A stretch of DNA of 37,032 nt, taken from NCBI RefSeq assembly GCF_014648355.1, contig NZ_BMQY01000020.1, forward strand, positions 1 through 37,032. Direction: 5' to 3'. The number at the start of each line of letters is the position of its first letter. The first letter of the stretch is position 1. Position numbers and translations under genes: made by a program. Positions 1 through 7,715 of the stretch are shown here, piece by piece. The notes beneath the pieces were generated by a model. That model ran no database searches and had not been told where the DNA came from. It was given only the letters and a program-made list of their open reading frames with translations. Source of the stretch: Couchioplanes azureus (GTDB taxonomy: Bacteria > Actinomycetota > Actinomycetes > Mycobacteriales > Micromonosporaceae).

Positions 1-1101
1 CCGGGCCGGTGCGGGGGTGGCGCCGCCGTTGCCGTCGTCGGTCACCGTCAGTTCCAGCCAGCGGTCGCGCTGGCGGACGGCGATCGCCGCGCGGGTGGCG
101 CCGGAATGCCGGGCGACGTTGGTCAGCAGCTCCGCCACCGCGAAGTACACCGCCGACGCCGTCTCGTCCGGCGGGCGCCTGGGCAGCTCCACCGTGACCG
201 ATGCCGGCACGGCGCTGCGGGAGGCCAGAGTGGACAACGCGACGTCGAGACCGTCGTCCAGGGCCGGTGGGTGCAGGCCCCGGACGATGTCGCGCAGTTC
301 GGCGAGGGCCTCGGTCACGGTGCCGCGCGCGTCGGCGGCCAGGGCGCGGACGGCGTCGTCGCCGCTGCGGTGCTCGATGCGGGCCAGCGTGACGCCCAGG
401 GACACCAGCCGGGCCTGGGTGCCGTCGTGCAGGTCCCGCTCGACGCGGCGCAGCAGCGCCGCCGCGTCCTGCCGTAGGGCGGCGCGGCCCGCTTCGAGCT
501 GGGCTATCCGCAGGGCCGTGCGCGCGGGCCGGAGCAGCGCCCGCGCGAGGGCGGCGTCGCCTGACACCACGAGGCGCAGGAACCAGGGCAGCGCCAGCAG
601 CAGGGCGGCGCCCTGGGCGGCGAACCACCAGCTGGCGGCCCAGCTCCGGTCGTCGAAGCCCAGCCAGGTCGGCGAGAGGAACCACCACACCGGACAGGTG
701 AGCCCGACCGTGCCCAGCGCGAGGGCGACGACCGTCCCGTACGCCCCCGCGCAGATCAGCGGGAACCGCAGGAAGCAGTACGTCAGCGCCCGCCATGCGG
801 TCGCGTCGCCGAAGAGGGCGACGATCCGTGCCCGCCGGGTGGCTCCGGCCAGCGGGGGCGGCGCGGGCCAGTCGTGGCCCAGGAGCCGGCGGGCGGGCCC
901 GCGGAAGTATCGGGGCATCAGGCGCGCGACCGCCAGCACCCCGGCCAGCAGCGCGAGGCCGAGGACGACCACCGACAACGCCGCGGAGACGATGCCCAGC
1001 AGCGACAGCACGAACGCCGGCAGGCTGACGAACAGGCCGCTCAGCACGAAGGCCATCTCGCGCCACGTGCGGCCGCCGGCCCACACCCGCAGCAGGATCA
1101 T
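1..1101 (-). CDS. NarL-family sensor histidine kinase (partial, 3' end outside window)
   Basis: Membrane sensor kinase of a two-component system; it would autophosphorylate and pass phosphate to a NarL/LuxR-type response regulator. The 367 codons present start at an ATG that overlaps the permease stop as ATGA. Residues 15-60 and 105-180 are hydrophobic and form the membrane sensor part, similar to the 'putative sensor' domain of Streptomyces kinases. The dimerisation/phosphoacceptor motif RDLHDGTQARL has His225. The N-box ELLTNVARHSGA lies at about 324-335, and the G1 box VTDDGNGG at 353-360 is followed directly by the window edge. The rest of the ATPase domain and the stop are missing, so no claim on completeness is possible. 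It is the last gene of an ATPase-permease-kinase operon, which suggests it senses a signal related to that transporter. The regulator is probably the next gene, beyond position 1. Confidence 0.9.
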   Translation of the reverse strand, partial: MILLRVWAGGRTWREMAFVLSGLFVSLPAFVLSLLGIVSAALSVVVLGLALLAGVLAVARLMPRYFRGPARRLLGHDWPAPPPLAGATRRARIVALFGDATAWRALTYCFLRFPLICAGAYGTVVALALGTVGLTCPVWWFLSPTWLGFDDRSWAASWWFAAQGAALLLALPWFLRLVVSGDAALARALLRPARTALRIAQLEAGRAALRQDAAALLRRVERDLHDGTQARLVSLGVTLARIEHRSGDDAVRALAADARGTVTEALAELRDIVRGLHPPALDDGLDVALSTLASRSAVPASVTVELPRRPPDETASAVYFAVAELLTNVARHSGATRAAIAVRQRDRWLELTVTDDGNGGATPAPAR

Positions 1102-2417
1102 CCGGCGACCTCGATCGGTGGGCGGCGCAGCGCCAGGGCGGCCGGGAGCACGGTGCCGGCCGCGACGAGCGTGACCACCCCCGCGATGCCCGCGGCCAGC
1201 CAGGACCCGGGCAGCCACGGCTTCCAGGTGCCCAGGGCGGTGTGCAGCAGGGGCAGGAGGGTCACCGCCGCCACGGCCGCGGCGACCGCGAGGGCTGTGC
1301 CGGTCACCACCAGAGCCTCGCAGATCACCACGGCGAGGGTGCGCCCGCGGGTGCCGCCGGTGAGCCGGGTGACCGCCAGGTCGCGGCGGCGGGCCAGGAT
1401 GCCGGTGACGAGGGTGTTCACCGCGGCGATCGCGGCGAAGGCCGTGTAGGCGCCCGTGCCGCAGAACTCGAGCCAGCGTTCCGCGGCCGGGGCGGCGACG
1501 CCGGTGACGTGGGCGGTGGTCGCGCTGCGGACGAGCGTCACCGCGGTGAAGGCGATCGCCAGGGTGAGCGGGACGAGCGCACCGGACAGGGCCTTGGCGT
1601 GGACGGCGACCGTGTCGGCGGCCAGCCGGCCGGTGTCGCCCAGCAGCCGGGCGAGCGGCGCGGTGGCCCGCAGCAGCGCCGGTCCGAGGAGTCCGGACCC
1701 GACGCAGAGGGCGAGCATGACGAACAGGCCGGCCTGGTCGGCGGTGGCGGGGTCGAGGCCGGCGATCAGCACCGAGAGCACGACGCCCCCGGCGGTCAGG
1801 GCCAGGCCCAGCACGACGCGGACCACGCCGATGCGGGGCGGGGGCGCCGCCGCCTCGGTCAGGGCGATCGCGGGGCGGATCCGCGACGGCCGCACCGCGG
1901 CGGCGAGGGCGCCGAGCAGGGACGTGCCGACGGTGACCGCGAACGCGATGGGCACGGCCCCGGCATGGACGCGGAACGTCACCTCGGCCGGCACGATGCC
2001 GTGGCCGGCCAGGCCGCCGACCCAGGCGCGGCCGGCCAGCACGCCCAGCGGCACGCCGGCGAGCGTGGCCGGCACCGCGACGACGGCGGCCTGCGCGGCG
2101 ACGGCGCGCCGCACCCGCCCGGGGGTGGCGCCGATCGTACGCACCAGCGCGATGTCGCGGGCCTGGTGACGGATCGTGGCGCTCATCGTGACGCCGACGA
2201 TGATGATCGACAGATAGATCGACGACATCAGGAAGATCAGGCCGATGTCGCCGACGCCGCTGTCGGTCAGCGCGCGGCGCCGGGCCGCGTCCAGCGGTGC
2301 TCCCGCCAACGACGCGATCAGGCACAGCCCGGCGGTCACCAGCGCCGCGGCGAGGCACTGGGTGGCCGCCGGGCCGAGGAACGACCAGGGGTTGCGCCGC
2401 AGCGCCTGGCGGATCAC
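1098..2417 (-). CDS. ABC transporter permease, FtsX/MacB-like
   Basis: Integral membrane subunit of an ABC exporter, 439 residues, starting at a GTG that overlaps the ATPase stop (GTGA). An N-terminal TM segment (about 20-40) is followed by an FtsX-type block near residues 65-180. That block contains the typical cytoplasmic signature IRHQARDIALVRTIGATPGRVRRA, which links TM segments. A second FtsX-like block follows at about 320-430, with RRRDLAVTRLTGGTRGRTL as the equivalent loop. Two FtsX blocks in one chain are typical of actinobacterial permeases paired with LolD-like ATPases. It lies between its ATPase and a sensor kinase, all coupled by 4-nt overlaps. Such sets often serve antimicrobial-peptide or envelope-stress export; the substrate cannot be read from the sequence. 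Confidence 0.9.
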   Translation of the reverse strand: MIRQALRRNPWSFLGPAATQCLAAALVTAGLCLIASLAGAPLDAARRRALTDSGVGDIGLIFLMSSIYLSIIIVGVTMSATIRHQARDIALVRTIGATPGRVRRAVAAQAAVVAVPATLAGVPLGVLAGRAWVGGLAGHGIVPAEVTFRVHAGAVPIAFAVTVGTSLLGALAAAVRPSRIRPAIALTEAAAPPPRIGVVRVVLGLALTAGGVVLSVLIAGLDPATADQAGLFVMLALCVGSGLLGPALLRATAPLARLLGDTGRLAADTVAVHAKALSGALVPLTLAIAFTAVTLVRSATTAHVTGVAAPAAERWLEFCGTGAYTAFAAIAAVNTLVTGILARRRDLAVTRLTGGTRGRTLAVVICEALVVTGTALAVAAAVAAVTLLPLLHTALGTWKPWLPGSWLAAGIAGVVTLVAAGTVLPAALALRRPPIEVAG

Positions 2418-3133
2418 GCGGCCACCGCCGAGACGCCGCGCAGCCGGTCGGCGATCTCCCCGGCCGCCGGCGCCGGGCCGTCGGCCGCGACGGCTCCGGC
2501 ACGCAGCAGGACGAGACGGTCGCTCCAGGCGGCGGCCGCGGGGTCGTGGGTGACCATGAGCACCGTGACGCCCTCGCGGTCGGCCGCGTCGCGCAGCAGG
2601 CCGAGGATCTGCGCGCCGGTGGACGGGTCGAGGGCGCCGGTCGGCTCGTCCGCGAAGATCACGGCGGGACCGGTGACCAGGGCCCGCGCGATCGCGACCC
2701 GCTGCCGCTGGCCGCCGGAGAGCTCGCCGACCCGGCGGCGGCCGAGCCCGCCGAGGCCCACCGCGTCGAGCACGTCGTCGATCCTGCGGGCCCGGGGGCC
2801 GCCGAGCCGGGCGGGCAGGGCGACGTTCTGGCGGACGGTCAGCTCGGACAGCAGGTTGTAGGACTGGAAGACGAACCCGACCCGGTCGCGCCGCAGGCGG
2901 GTGAGCGGCCCCTCGCGCATCCGCGTCACGTCGCGGCCCGCCAGGCGGACCCGGCCGGAGCTGGGCCGGTCGAGCCCCGCCGCGCAGTGCAGCAGGGTGC
3001 TCTTGCCGGAGCCGGTCGCACCCATCACGGCGACGAACTGGCCGGCCGGGACGTCGAGGGACACCTCGCGCAGGGCGACGACACCGCGCGGGTAGCGCCG
3101 GGACACGGCGGTCAGAGAGATCACGGATTCCAT
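2414..3133 (-). CDS. ABC transporter ATP-binding protein, LolD/MacB-like
   Basis: ATPase that powers the adjacent FtsX-like permease, 239 residues from the chosen ATG. This start has AGGGTGG about five bases upstream; a longer reading frame upstream lacks this support. The protein shows Walker A GATGSGKST (38-46), a Q-loop in FVFQSYN, the ABC signature LSGGQRQRVAIARAL, Walker B VIFADEPTGALD and the H-loop VTHD. The family handles lipoprotein, peptide or macrolide-type export with FtsX permeases. First gene of a three-gene operon; its 5' end is 52 bp from the GH3 gene's stop, so a promoter or read-through from the GH3 gene is possible. The region shows no clear -10/-35. Confidence 0.93.
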   Translation of the reverse strand: MESVISLTAVSRRYPRGVVALREVSLDVPAGQFVAVMGATGSGKSTLLHCAAGLDRPSSGRVRLAGRDVTRMREGPLTRLRRDRVGFVFQSYNLLSELTVRQNVALPARLGGPRARRIDDVLDAVGLGGLGRRRVGELSGGQRQRVAIARALVTGPAVIFADEPTGALDPSTGAQILGLLRDAADREGVTVLMVTHDPAAAAWSDRLVLLRAGAVAADGPAPAAGEIADRLRGVSAVAA

Positions 3134-3185
3134 GCGTCCACCCTGGCGGTCGCGGGCCCGGCGCACAGCGGTGCTGTCCCGCCGA

Positions 3186-5465
3186 TCAAGGTGCGGTTGA
3201 CCGCACCCCGCTCGCCCCGGTGGCCACCACCCGGAACCGGGCTTGCAGCAGGTTCCGGGGTCGCGAGTCGGGACCCACGAGCAGCTCGAAGTCGCCCGGT
3301 TCGACCACGCGCCGGCCGTCCGCCGTCACCAGCGTGCAGGCGGCGGCCGGGATGTCGAGGGCCACCGTGACGCTCTCGCCCGGTGCGACCTCGACCTGCC
3401 GGTACGCCTTCAGCTCCCGGGTGGCCCAGGTGACGCTCGTGACGAGGTCGCTGACGTACGCCTGGACCGTCTCGAGCGCGGGCCGCCCACCGGTGTTCCT
3501 CAGCCGTACGGTGGCCCGTACCGTGCCGTCCACCGGCACGGCGGGCTCGTCGATGCGCAGGTCGGCGTACTCGATGGTGGTGTAGCTCAGGCCCTCGCCG
3601 AAGGCGAACAGCGGGTCCTGGTCGAGGTCCGCGTAGCGGTCGCCGTGCTGGCCGCGGATCTGGTTGTAGTAGACCGGCTGCTGGCCGACGTGCCGGGCGG
3701 CGGAGACCGGCATCCGCCCGGCCGGTTCGATCTGGCCGAGCAGCAGCTCGGCCAGGGCCCGCCCGCCGCGCATGCCGGGGTTGAAGGCCTGTACGAGCGC
3801 GTTCGCCCGCAGCGCGGAGGGCGGCAGCACGGCGGGCTTCGAGTTCAGCAGGACCACGATGGTGGGCGTCGGCGTCCCGGCGAGGGCGTCGAGCAGCGCG
3901 ACCTGACCGCCCTGCAGCTCCAGGGTGGCCGTCGACCTGCTCTCGCCGGTGAGCGCCACGGTGTCGCCCACCACGACGACCGCGTAGTCGGCGGCGGTGG
4001 CGGCGGCGACCGCCTCGGCGATCGTCGCGGGGTCGGCCTCGGCGGGCCGGGAGATCGGCGGCCGGGGCTGTCCGTCGGCGTAGCAGGCGCCGGCCGGGTC
4101 CGGCACCAGGCGCTCGATGTCGGCGCCGCGGGCGGTGGTGATGGTCCAGCCGGGCGGGGCGACCGCCCGGAAGCCGTCCAGCACGGTCTCGACGAGCTCG
4201 CGGGGCTGACCGTCCGGCATCCAGTCGACCTGGCCGGACGCGCCGGCCCAGTCGCCCAGCTGGGCCTGCGGGTCGTCGGCGTTCGGGCCGATGACGGCGA
4301 CGGTCCTCGGTGCGCCGGCCGGCATCGGCAGGGTGCCGTCGTTGGCGAGCAGCACCAGCGAGCGGCGGGCCACCTCGAGGTTGAGCGCGGCGTGGTCCGG
4401 GTGCCCGACGACCGCCGCCTGCCGGTCCGCGTCGGGGGCGCGCGGGTTCTCGAAGAGGCCGAGCTCGAACTTCAGCCGCAGGATCCGGCGTACGGCGGCG
4501 TCGACGTCCTGCTCCGCGATCAGGCCGCGCCGCACCGCGGCCTGGGCACCCTCGAAGAACGCGGGGGTGGTCATGACGAGGTCGTTGCCCGCCCGGACGG
4601 CGACGGCCGCCGCCTCGACCTCGTCGGCGCAGACCCGCTGCTCCCACACCATGCGCCCGACGTTGTCCCAGTCGGTGACGAGGGTGCCGGTGAACCCCCA
4701 CTCTCCCTTGAGGACGTCGTTGAGCAGCCAGGTGTTCGCGGTGATCGGCACGCCGTCGATCGACTGGTAGCCGAGCATGAAGGTGCGGCAACCGGCGCGG
4801 GCGGCGCGCTCGAACGGCGGCAGGAACCAGGCCCGCAGCTTGCGCGGGCTCAGGTCGGCCTCGCTGGCGTCCCGGCCGCCCTGGGTCTCGGAGTAGCCGG
4901 CGAAGTGCTTGGCGGAGGCGAGGACCGCGGTCGGATCGCCGAGGCCGTCGCCCTGGTAGCCGCGCACCATCGCCGCGCCCAGCTCGCCGATGAGGAACGG
5001 GTCCTCGCCGAAGGTCTCGTTCACCCGTCCCCAGCGCAGGTCGCGGGCGATGCACAGCACCGGTGAGAAGGTCCAGTGGACGCCGGTCGCGGACGCCTCG
5101 ACGGCGGTCACCCGGGCGATCCGCTCCACCAGGGCCCGATCCCAGGTCGCCGCCATCGCGAGCTGGGTGGGGAACACGGTCGCGCCGGGCCAGAAGCCGT
5201 GCCCGTGGATGCAGTCCTCGGCGGTGATCAGCGGAATGCCGAGCCGGGTGCGGGCGGCGAGGTCGATCGCCTCGCGCATGCGCCGCGGCGAGGCGTGCAG
5301 GATCGAGCCGGCGAGGCGCCTGCCGACCGCGTCCTCCAGGTCCTGCCGGGCGTCGAGCTGGAGCATCTGACCGACCTTCTCGGCGAGCGTCATCCGGCTC
5401 AGCAGGTCCTCGACGCGCTGGTCGACGCCCAGGGCGGGGTCACGGTACGGGTCGCCAGCAGCCAT
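3186..5465 (-). CDS. Glycoside hydrolase family 3 (beta-glucosidase/xylosidase-like)
   Basis: Hydrolyses terminal beta-linked sugars from oligosaccharides or glycosides. The 759-residue protein has no signal peptide, so it is probably cytoplasmic and acts on imported sugars. The start was chosen at the ATG preceded by GGAGGAG, six bases away. The N-terminal TIM barrel carries ITAEDCIHGHGFWPGATVFP (about 80-99), the substrate-binding SAKHFAGYSE (Lys186-His187) and the nucleophile motif VTDWDNV with Asp265. An alpha/beta sandwich follows (about 370-570: VAVIGPNADDP, VVVVGDTVALTGES). A C-terminal fibronectin-III-like domain ends the protein (TVRLRNTGGRPALETVQAYV). This three-domain order is typical of GH3 bacterial beta-glucosidases such as BglX. 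No sugar regulator or transporter is adjacent, so the substrate is not known. Confidence 0.93.
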   Translation of the reverse strand: MAAGDPYRDPALGVDQRVEDLLSRMTLAEKVGQMLQLDARQDLEDAVGRRLAGSILHASPRRMREAIDLAARTRLGIPLITAEDCIHGHGFWPGATVFPTQLAMAATWDRALVERIARVTAVEASATGVHWTFSPVLCIARDLRWGRVNETFGEDPFLIGELGAAMVRGYQGDGLGDPTAVLASAKHFAGYSETQGGRDASEADLSPRKLRAWFLPPFERAARAGCRTFMLGYQSIDGVPITANTWLLNDVLKGEWGFTGTLVTDWDNVGRMVWEQRVCADEVEAAAVAVRAGNDLVMTTPAFFEGAQAAVRRGLIAEQDVDAAVRRILRLKFELGLFENPRAPDADRQAAVVGHPDHAALNLEVARRSLVLLANDGTLPMPAGAPRTVAVIGPNADDPQAQLGDWAGASGQVDWMPDGQPRELVETVLDGFRAVAPPGWTITTARGADIERLVPDPAGACYADGQPRPPISRPAEADPATIAEAVAAATAADYAVVVVGDTVALTGESRSTATLELQGGQVALLDALAGTPTPTIVVLLNSKPAVLPPSALRANALVQAFNPGMRGGRALAELLLGQIEPAGRMPVSAARHVGQQPVYYNQIRGQHGDRYADLDQDPLFAFGEGLSYTTIEYADLRIDEPAVPVDGTVRATVRLRNTGGRPALETVQAYVSDLVTSVTWATRELKAYRQVEVAPGESVTVALDIPAAACTLVTADGRRVVEPGDFELLVGPDSRPRNLLQARFRVVATGASGVRSTAP

Positions 5466-5607
5466 CGCTCTCCTCCGATGCGTCGCCCAGCGCCGGAAGT
5501 GTCGCACGGCCGGAACCGGTACCGGCGTCCGCGGGGATCGGCTTTTCGGTCAATTGGTACCGGAACCGCCGATGGCGCGCCGGACGCGGGCGGCGTAGCG
5601 TCGGGGT

Positions 5608-5643
5608 GTCGACAGTCGTCGACAACTGTCGACAGTTGTCGAC
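5608..5643. promoter_or_regulatory. Four GTCGAC sites phased at 10 bp; nested 26-bp perfect palindrome
   Basis: GTCGAC begins at 5608, 5618, 5628 and 5638, exactly one helical turn apart. The last three form a perfect 26-bp inverted repeat (5618-5643). The array overlaps the likely -35 element of the following gene, so it looks like an operator for a protein that binds cooperatively along one face of the helix. The adjacent tandem Phd-like protein is the obvious candidate for autoregulation, which is inference. Confidence 0.75.
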
Positions 5644-5657
5644 GCTGGGCCTATGCT
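5629..5657 (+). promoter_or_regulatory. Promoter TCGACA-N17-TATGCT
   Basis: A -35 TCGACA (5629-5634) is separated by 17 bp from a -10 TATGCT (5652-5657). Transcription would begin near 5664, about 26 bases before the ATG at 5690, with GGAGGAG as the ribosome-binding site at 5678-5684. The -35 lies inside the phased GTCGAC array, so a bound repressor would block RNA polymerase. Confidence 0.6.
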
Positions 5658-5689
5658 AAGGCGAACAGAGGCCTCCGGGAGGAGTGGTC

Positions 5690-6325
5690 ATGAGAATGGT
5701 GAGCATCCGAAACCTCCGGGGCGAGGAACTGAAACGGTGTGCCCACGCCGGCGAGCTGGTCGGCGTCATGAAGACCCGGCGGCTGGTCGGCGTCATGATT
5801 CCCATAACCCCGAACTGGGTGGCCCATGTCATCGACAACAACTGGTCGCGGGTCCTGCAGAGCGTCACCGAGGGCGAGCGCGCGCTGGCGGACGGCGCGC
5901 CGCTGCGCACGCTGGAGAGCGCGCTGACCGACCCCGAGATGCCGGTGCCGGCGGGCCGCGGCCTGCCCGACCGGGCCCTGCCCATGATGCTGGCGTCCAC
6001 CGGGCTGATGGAGACTGCCGACGACGAGCTTCCCCCGGCGCGCAGCGTGCGGGTCGGCGACCTGTCCGCCACCGCCATCGAGAAGGCCGGGGAGGCGGGC
6101 GAGATCCTCGCGGTCACGCACGCCGGCGAGATGCTCGGCGTCCTCGTGCCGGTGACGCAGCGCCTGGTCGGCTACCTGGTCAACAAGAACATGAGCCGCG
6201 TGCTCTACAACATCGGCTACGGCGAGAAGGAAGCCGCCGCCGGCGAGCCCATGAGGACGCTGGAGCGGGCGCTCGCCGAGCACTCGGACGTCCTGCGCGC
6301 CGATCCGTCGTCCCGGCGCCCGTGA
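5690..6325 (+). CDS. Tandem Phd/YefM-like (antitoxin-fold) protein
   Basis: 211-residue protein built of two copies of one domain. Copy A covers about residues 4-80 and copy B about 120-196. Both have the pattern V-x-x-x-x-L, an acidic/basic helix, AGE(L/I)(V/L), a (L/M)(V/L)GV-(M/L)-(I/V)-P-(I/V)-T strand, then N-x-(W/M)-SRVL and RTLE(S/R)AL. The first half of each copy resembles the Phd/YefM antitoxin fold (AGE, then V(T/K), then a strand with LGVLVPV), a dimeric DNA-binding fold; the second half (SRVL...RTLE) is distinctive. One chain would therefore carry a covalent pseudo-dimer. The ATG was chosen because GGAGGAG sits five bases upstream; a GTG six bases earlier lies inside that motif. 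It is followed after 16 bp by a membrane protein gene. Likely role: DNA-binding autoregulator of this locus. No toxin of a known family is in the same operon. Confidence 0.75.
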   Translation: MRMVSIRNLRGEELKRCAHAGELVGVMKTRRLVGVMIPITPNWVAHVIDNNWSRVLQSVTEGERALADGAPLRTLESALTDPEMPVPAGRGLPDRALPMMLASTGLMETADDELPPARSVRVGDLSATAIEKAGEAGEILAVTHAGEMLGVLVPVTQRLVGYLVNKNMSRVLYNIGYGEKEAAAGEPMRTLERALAEHSDVLRADPSSRRP

Positions 6326-6341
6326 ACCCCTCGGCGCCGCG

Positions 6342-7145
6342 ATGACGATGCCGCGCCGGCGGGCCGTGCCGGGCGTGCCCGCCCTGGACGGCGCCGTCCC
6401 GGTGGGACCCGGGCCGGCCGACGCCTACCTCGCGGCCACCGAGGCCCTGCGCGCCACGACCCGGTGGCTGGTGACCGCCGCGGCCGGGGTGGGTGCGGTC
6501 CTGGTCGCGGGCCTGCAGCTGACCGGCCTCGGCTCGCTCGGCGCCCAGGAGATGCCGCGGCTGGTGGCCGCGTTCGGCGGCCTGGTCGTCGCGCTGACCG
6601 GCGTCGGCTACATGGTCCTGCGGGCGAGCCAGATCCTGACCACCGAATGGGTGACCCTGGCCGACATCGAGAAAGACATCTTCGACCATCGCGTACGGCA
6701 GAGCGCGCAGCGAAGCGACGGCGGGGCCCGCCCGCGTCTCCGCGACCGGGTCGCTCGTCCGCGGGATCGGCGGTATCGCCTGCGTGCGGCAATGATCGAG
6801 GGTCTGAAGGAGCGGCTGGAATTCATTGCCGAGGAGCTTTTCGGATCATTGGCGACCAGCGTCCCGGATCTTTACGCACAACTCGCCGATGCCAATGAGG
6901 CCGCTCGCGGTGCCCCCGATTCCGCCCCGGCCCGGTCCGCCGCCGCGCTGCAGCAGGCGGCGGTGACGGTGGTGGCGTTCGCCAATTTCTACATCACCAA
7001 GGAATGGTTCAAGGTGCTGCGGCGCCAGCTTGCGGCCGCGTCGGCGGTGGTGATCGCCGGGGTGCTGGTGTTCGCGTACGCGGCCAACCCGCCGAAGCCG
7101 GCCGAGGTGGCCGGGGAGCGGCCGGCGGCGGCCGCCGGCCGCTAG
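6342..7145 (+). CDS. Three-TM membrane protein of unknown function
   Basis: 267 residues; I do not recognise the family. A basic N-terminus is followed by a TM hairpin (about 42-62 and 73-94). A largely helical cytoplasmic segment of about 135 residues follows, strongly basic at 117-150 (RxRxR clusters). A third TM segment (about 230-248) comes next, then a short Pro/Ala-rich tail. Two TM helices, a soluble helical domain and a last TM resemble small membrane effectors in some defence systems, but no diagnostic motif is visible. No good ribosome-binding site precedes the ATG; it lies 16 bp after the tandem Phd-like gene and is probably translated with it. Codons around 6780-6900 use more A/T in third positions than neighbouring genes, a mild hint of foreign origin. 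Its stop overlaps that of the convergent next gene (shared CTAG). Confidence 0.65.
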   Translation: MTMPRRRAVPGVPALDGAVPVGPGPADAYLAATEALRATTRWLVTAAAGVGAVLVAGLQLTGLGSLGAQEMPRLVAAFGGLVVALTGVGYMVLRASQILTTEWVTLADIEKDIFDHRVRQSAQRSDGGARPRLRDRVARPRDRRYRLRAAMIEGLKERLEFIAEELFGSLATSVPDLYAQLADANEAARGAPDSAPARSAAALQQAAVTVVAFANFYITKEWFKVLRRQLAAASAVVIAGVLVFAYAANPPKPAEVAGERPAAAAGR

Positions 7146-7483
7146 AACTCGCTGTGCGGCCCGATCTCGAAGGCGGTGTGCGGCGGCAGCAGGTCGTGGA
7201 TCAGGAAGCCCATCGACTCGACCCGGCGGCCCTGCTCGTCGCCGAGGCGGTCCAGCTCGGCGCGGGTCAGCGGGCGGTGGACCGCGACCCAGCCCCGGAA
7301 GGTCAGCGGCGTGGCGGTGTAACTCCTGTCCCCGAGCGGGAAAACCCATTCACTTGCGGTATTGGGTCCCTGATCGAGTTCTTTTCCCAGGCAGTCGGCG
7401 AGATCGTCACGGTCGGAGACCGTCCGGAGATCTCTGATCGCCCGCCACGCCGCCGGAGAAAGCACCACTTCGTACTTCGCCAC
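7142..7483 (-). CDS. Small protein, possibly RelE/ParE-like
   Basis: 113 residues starting at GTG, with AGGAGG five bases upstream. The start, MAKYEVVLSPAAWRAIRDLR, matches the usual opening of RelE/ParE-type toxins (a strand, then a helix after a Ser-Pro). Later strands YTATPLTFRGWVAVHRPL and MGFLIHDLLP would fit the central sheet. The middle section (DLADCLGKELDQGP, ELDRLGDEQGRRVES) is not typical, and I cannot point to conserved catalytic residues, so a toxin function is only a suggestion. It is convergent with the membrane protein gene, the two stop codons overlapping by three bases, and lies within 820 bp of the Phd-like gene. If it is a toxin, its antitoxin would be encoded by a separate, oppositely oriented operon, an uncommon layout. 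Confidence 0.55.
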   Translation of the reverse strand: MAKYEVVLSPAAWRAIRDLRTVSDRDDLADCLGKELDQGPNTASEWVFPLGDRSYTATPLTFRGWVAVHRPLTRAELDRLGDEQGRRVESMGFLIHDLLPPHTAFEIGPHSEF

Positions 7484-7620
7484 GACGCCTCCTCACTTTG
7501 ATGGTCATTGAAGTGCGGAAGACGGCCCCCGCTGTTCGAGTTTCCATACGAATGCACGAACGGCACGATCACCAGTCGGCTATCCGTCCATAATTGGATT
7601 CGGGTGTTCCGCGAGGGTCG

Positions 7621-7639
7621 CCCCGCGCTCGCCGCGGGG
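7621..7639. terminator. Small GC hairpin upstream of argC
   Basis: CCCCGCG and CGCGGGG (7 bp, loop CTCGC) form a hairpin without a T-tract. It lies in a 232-bp non-coding stretch between the convergently placed small gene and argC. It may insulate the arg operon; a role is not proven. Confidence 0.35.
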
Positions 7640-7658
7640 TGATCGACGGCATATCCGG

Positions 7659-7686
7659 TTGCCCGCCGGGACCTGGACGTTATACG
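7659..7686 (+). promoter_or_regulatory. Probable argC promoter TTGCCC-N16-TATACG
   Basis: TTGCCC at 7659-7664 and TATACG at 7681-7686 are separated by 16 bp. Transcription would start near 7693, inside the ARG-box-like dyad, and the leader to the ATG at 7716 would be only about 23 bases. This would be the single promoter of the arg operon. Confidence 0.45.
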
Positions 7687-7688
7687 GT

Positions 7689-7710
7689 CCTCTGCATAGT
7701 CATGCGGAGG
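7689..7710. promoter_or_regulatory. ARG-box-like operator before argC
   Basis: A 22-bp imperfect dyad has matching outer arms CCTC/GAGG and inner arms GCAT/ATGC, with 16 of 22 positions symmetric. Its TGCATA half resembles ARG boxes described in actinobacteria. It covers the predicted transcription start and the ribosome-binding site of argC, and argR is the sixth gene of the operon. ArgR-arginine would be expected to repress here. Confidence 0.5.
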
Positions 7711-7715
7711 TAGGT

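Noticed and set aside
17..1174. Long plus-strand open frame over the sensor kinase
   Set aside because: The minus strand encodes a clear HisKA_3/HATPase protein; the plus frame has Arg/Ala/Ser-rich low-complexity sequence typical of GC-rich antisense frames.
3243..5066. 607-codon plus-strand frame opposite the GH3 gene
   Set aside because: Composition is Gly/Arg/Val-rich shadow; GH3 motifs are intact on the minus strand.
5651..6283. Minus-strand open frames across the tandem Phd-like gene
   Set aside because: No plausible start or family; the plus strand has a promoter, ribosome-binding site and a duplicated domain.
7535..7562. GTTCG/CGAAC arms upstream of the small RelE-like gene as an operator
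   Set aside because: Arms are only five bases, 18 bases apart, and not better than chance in this region.
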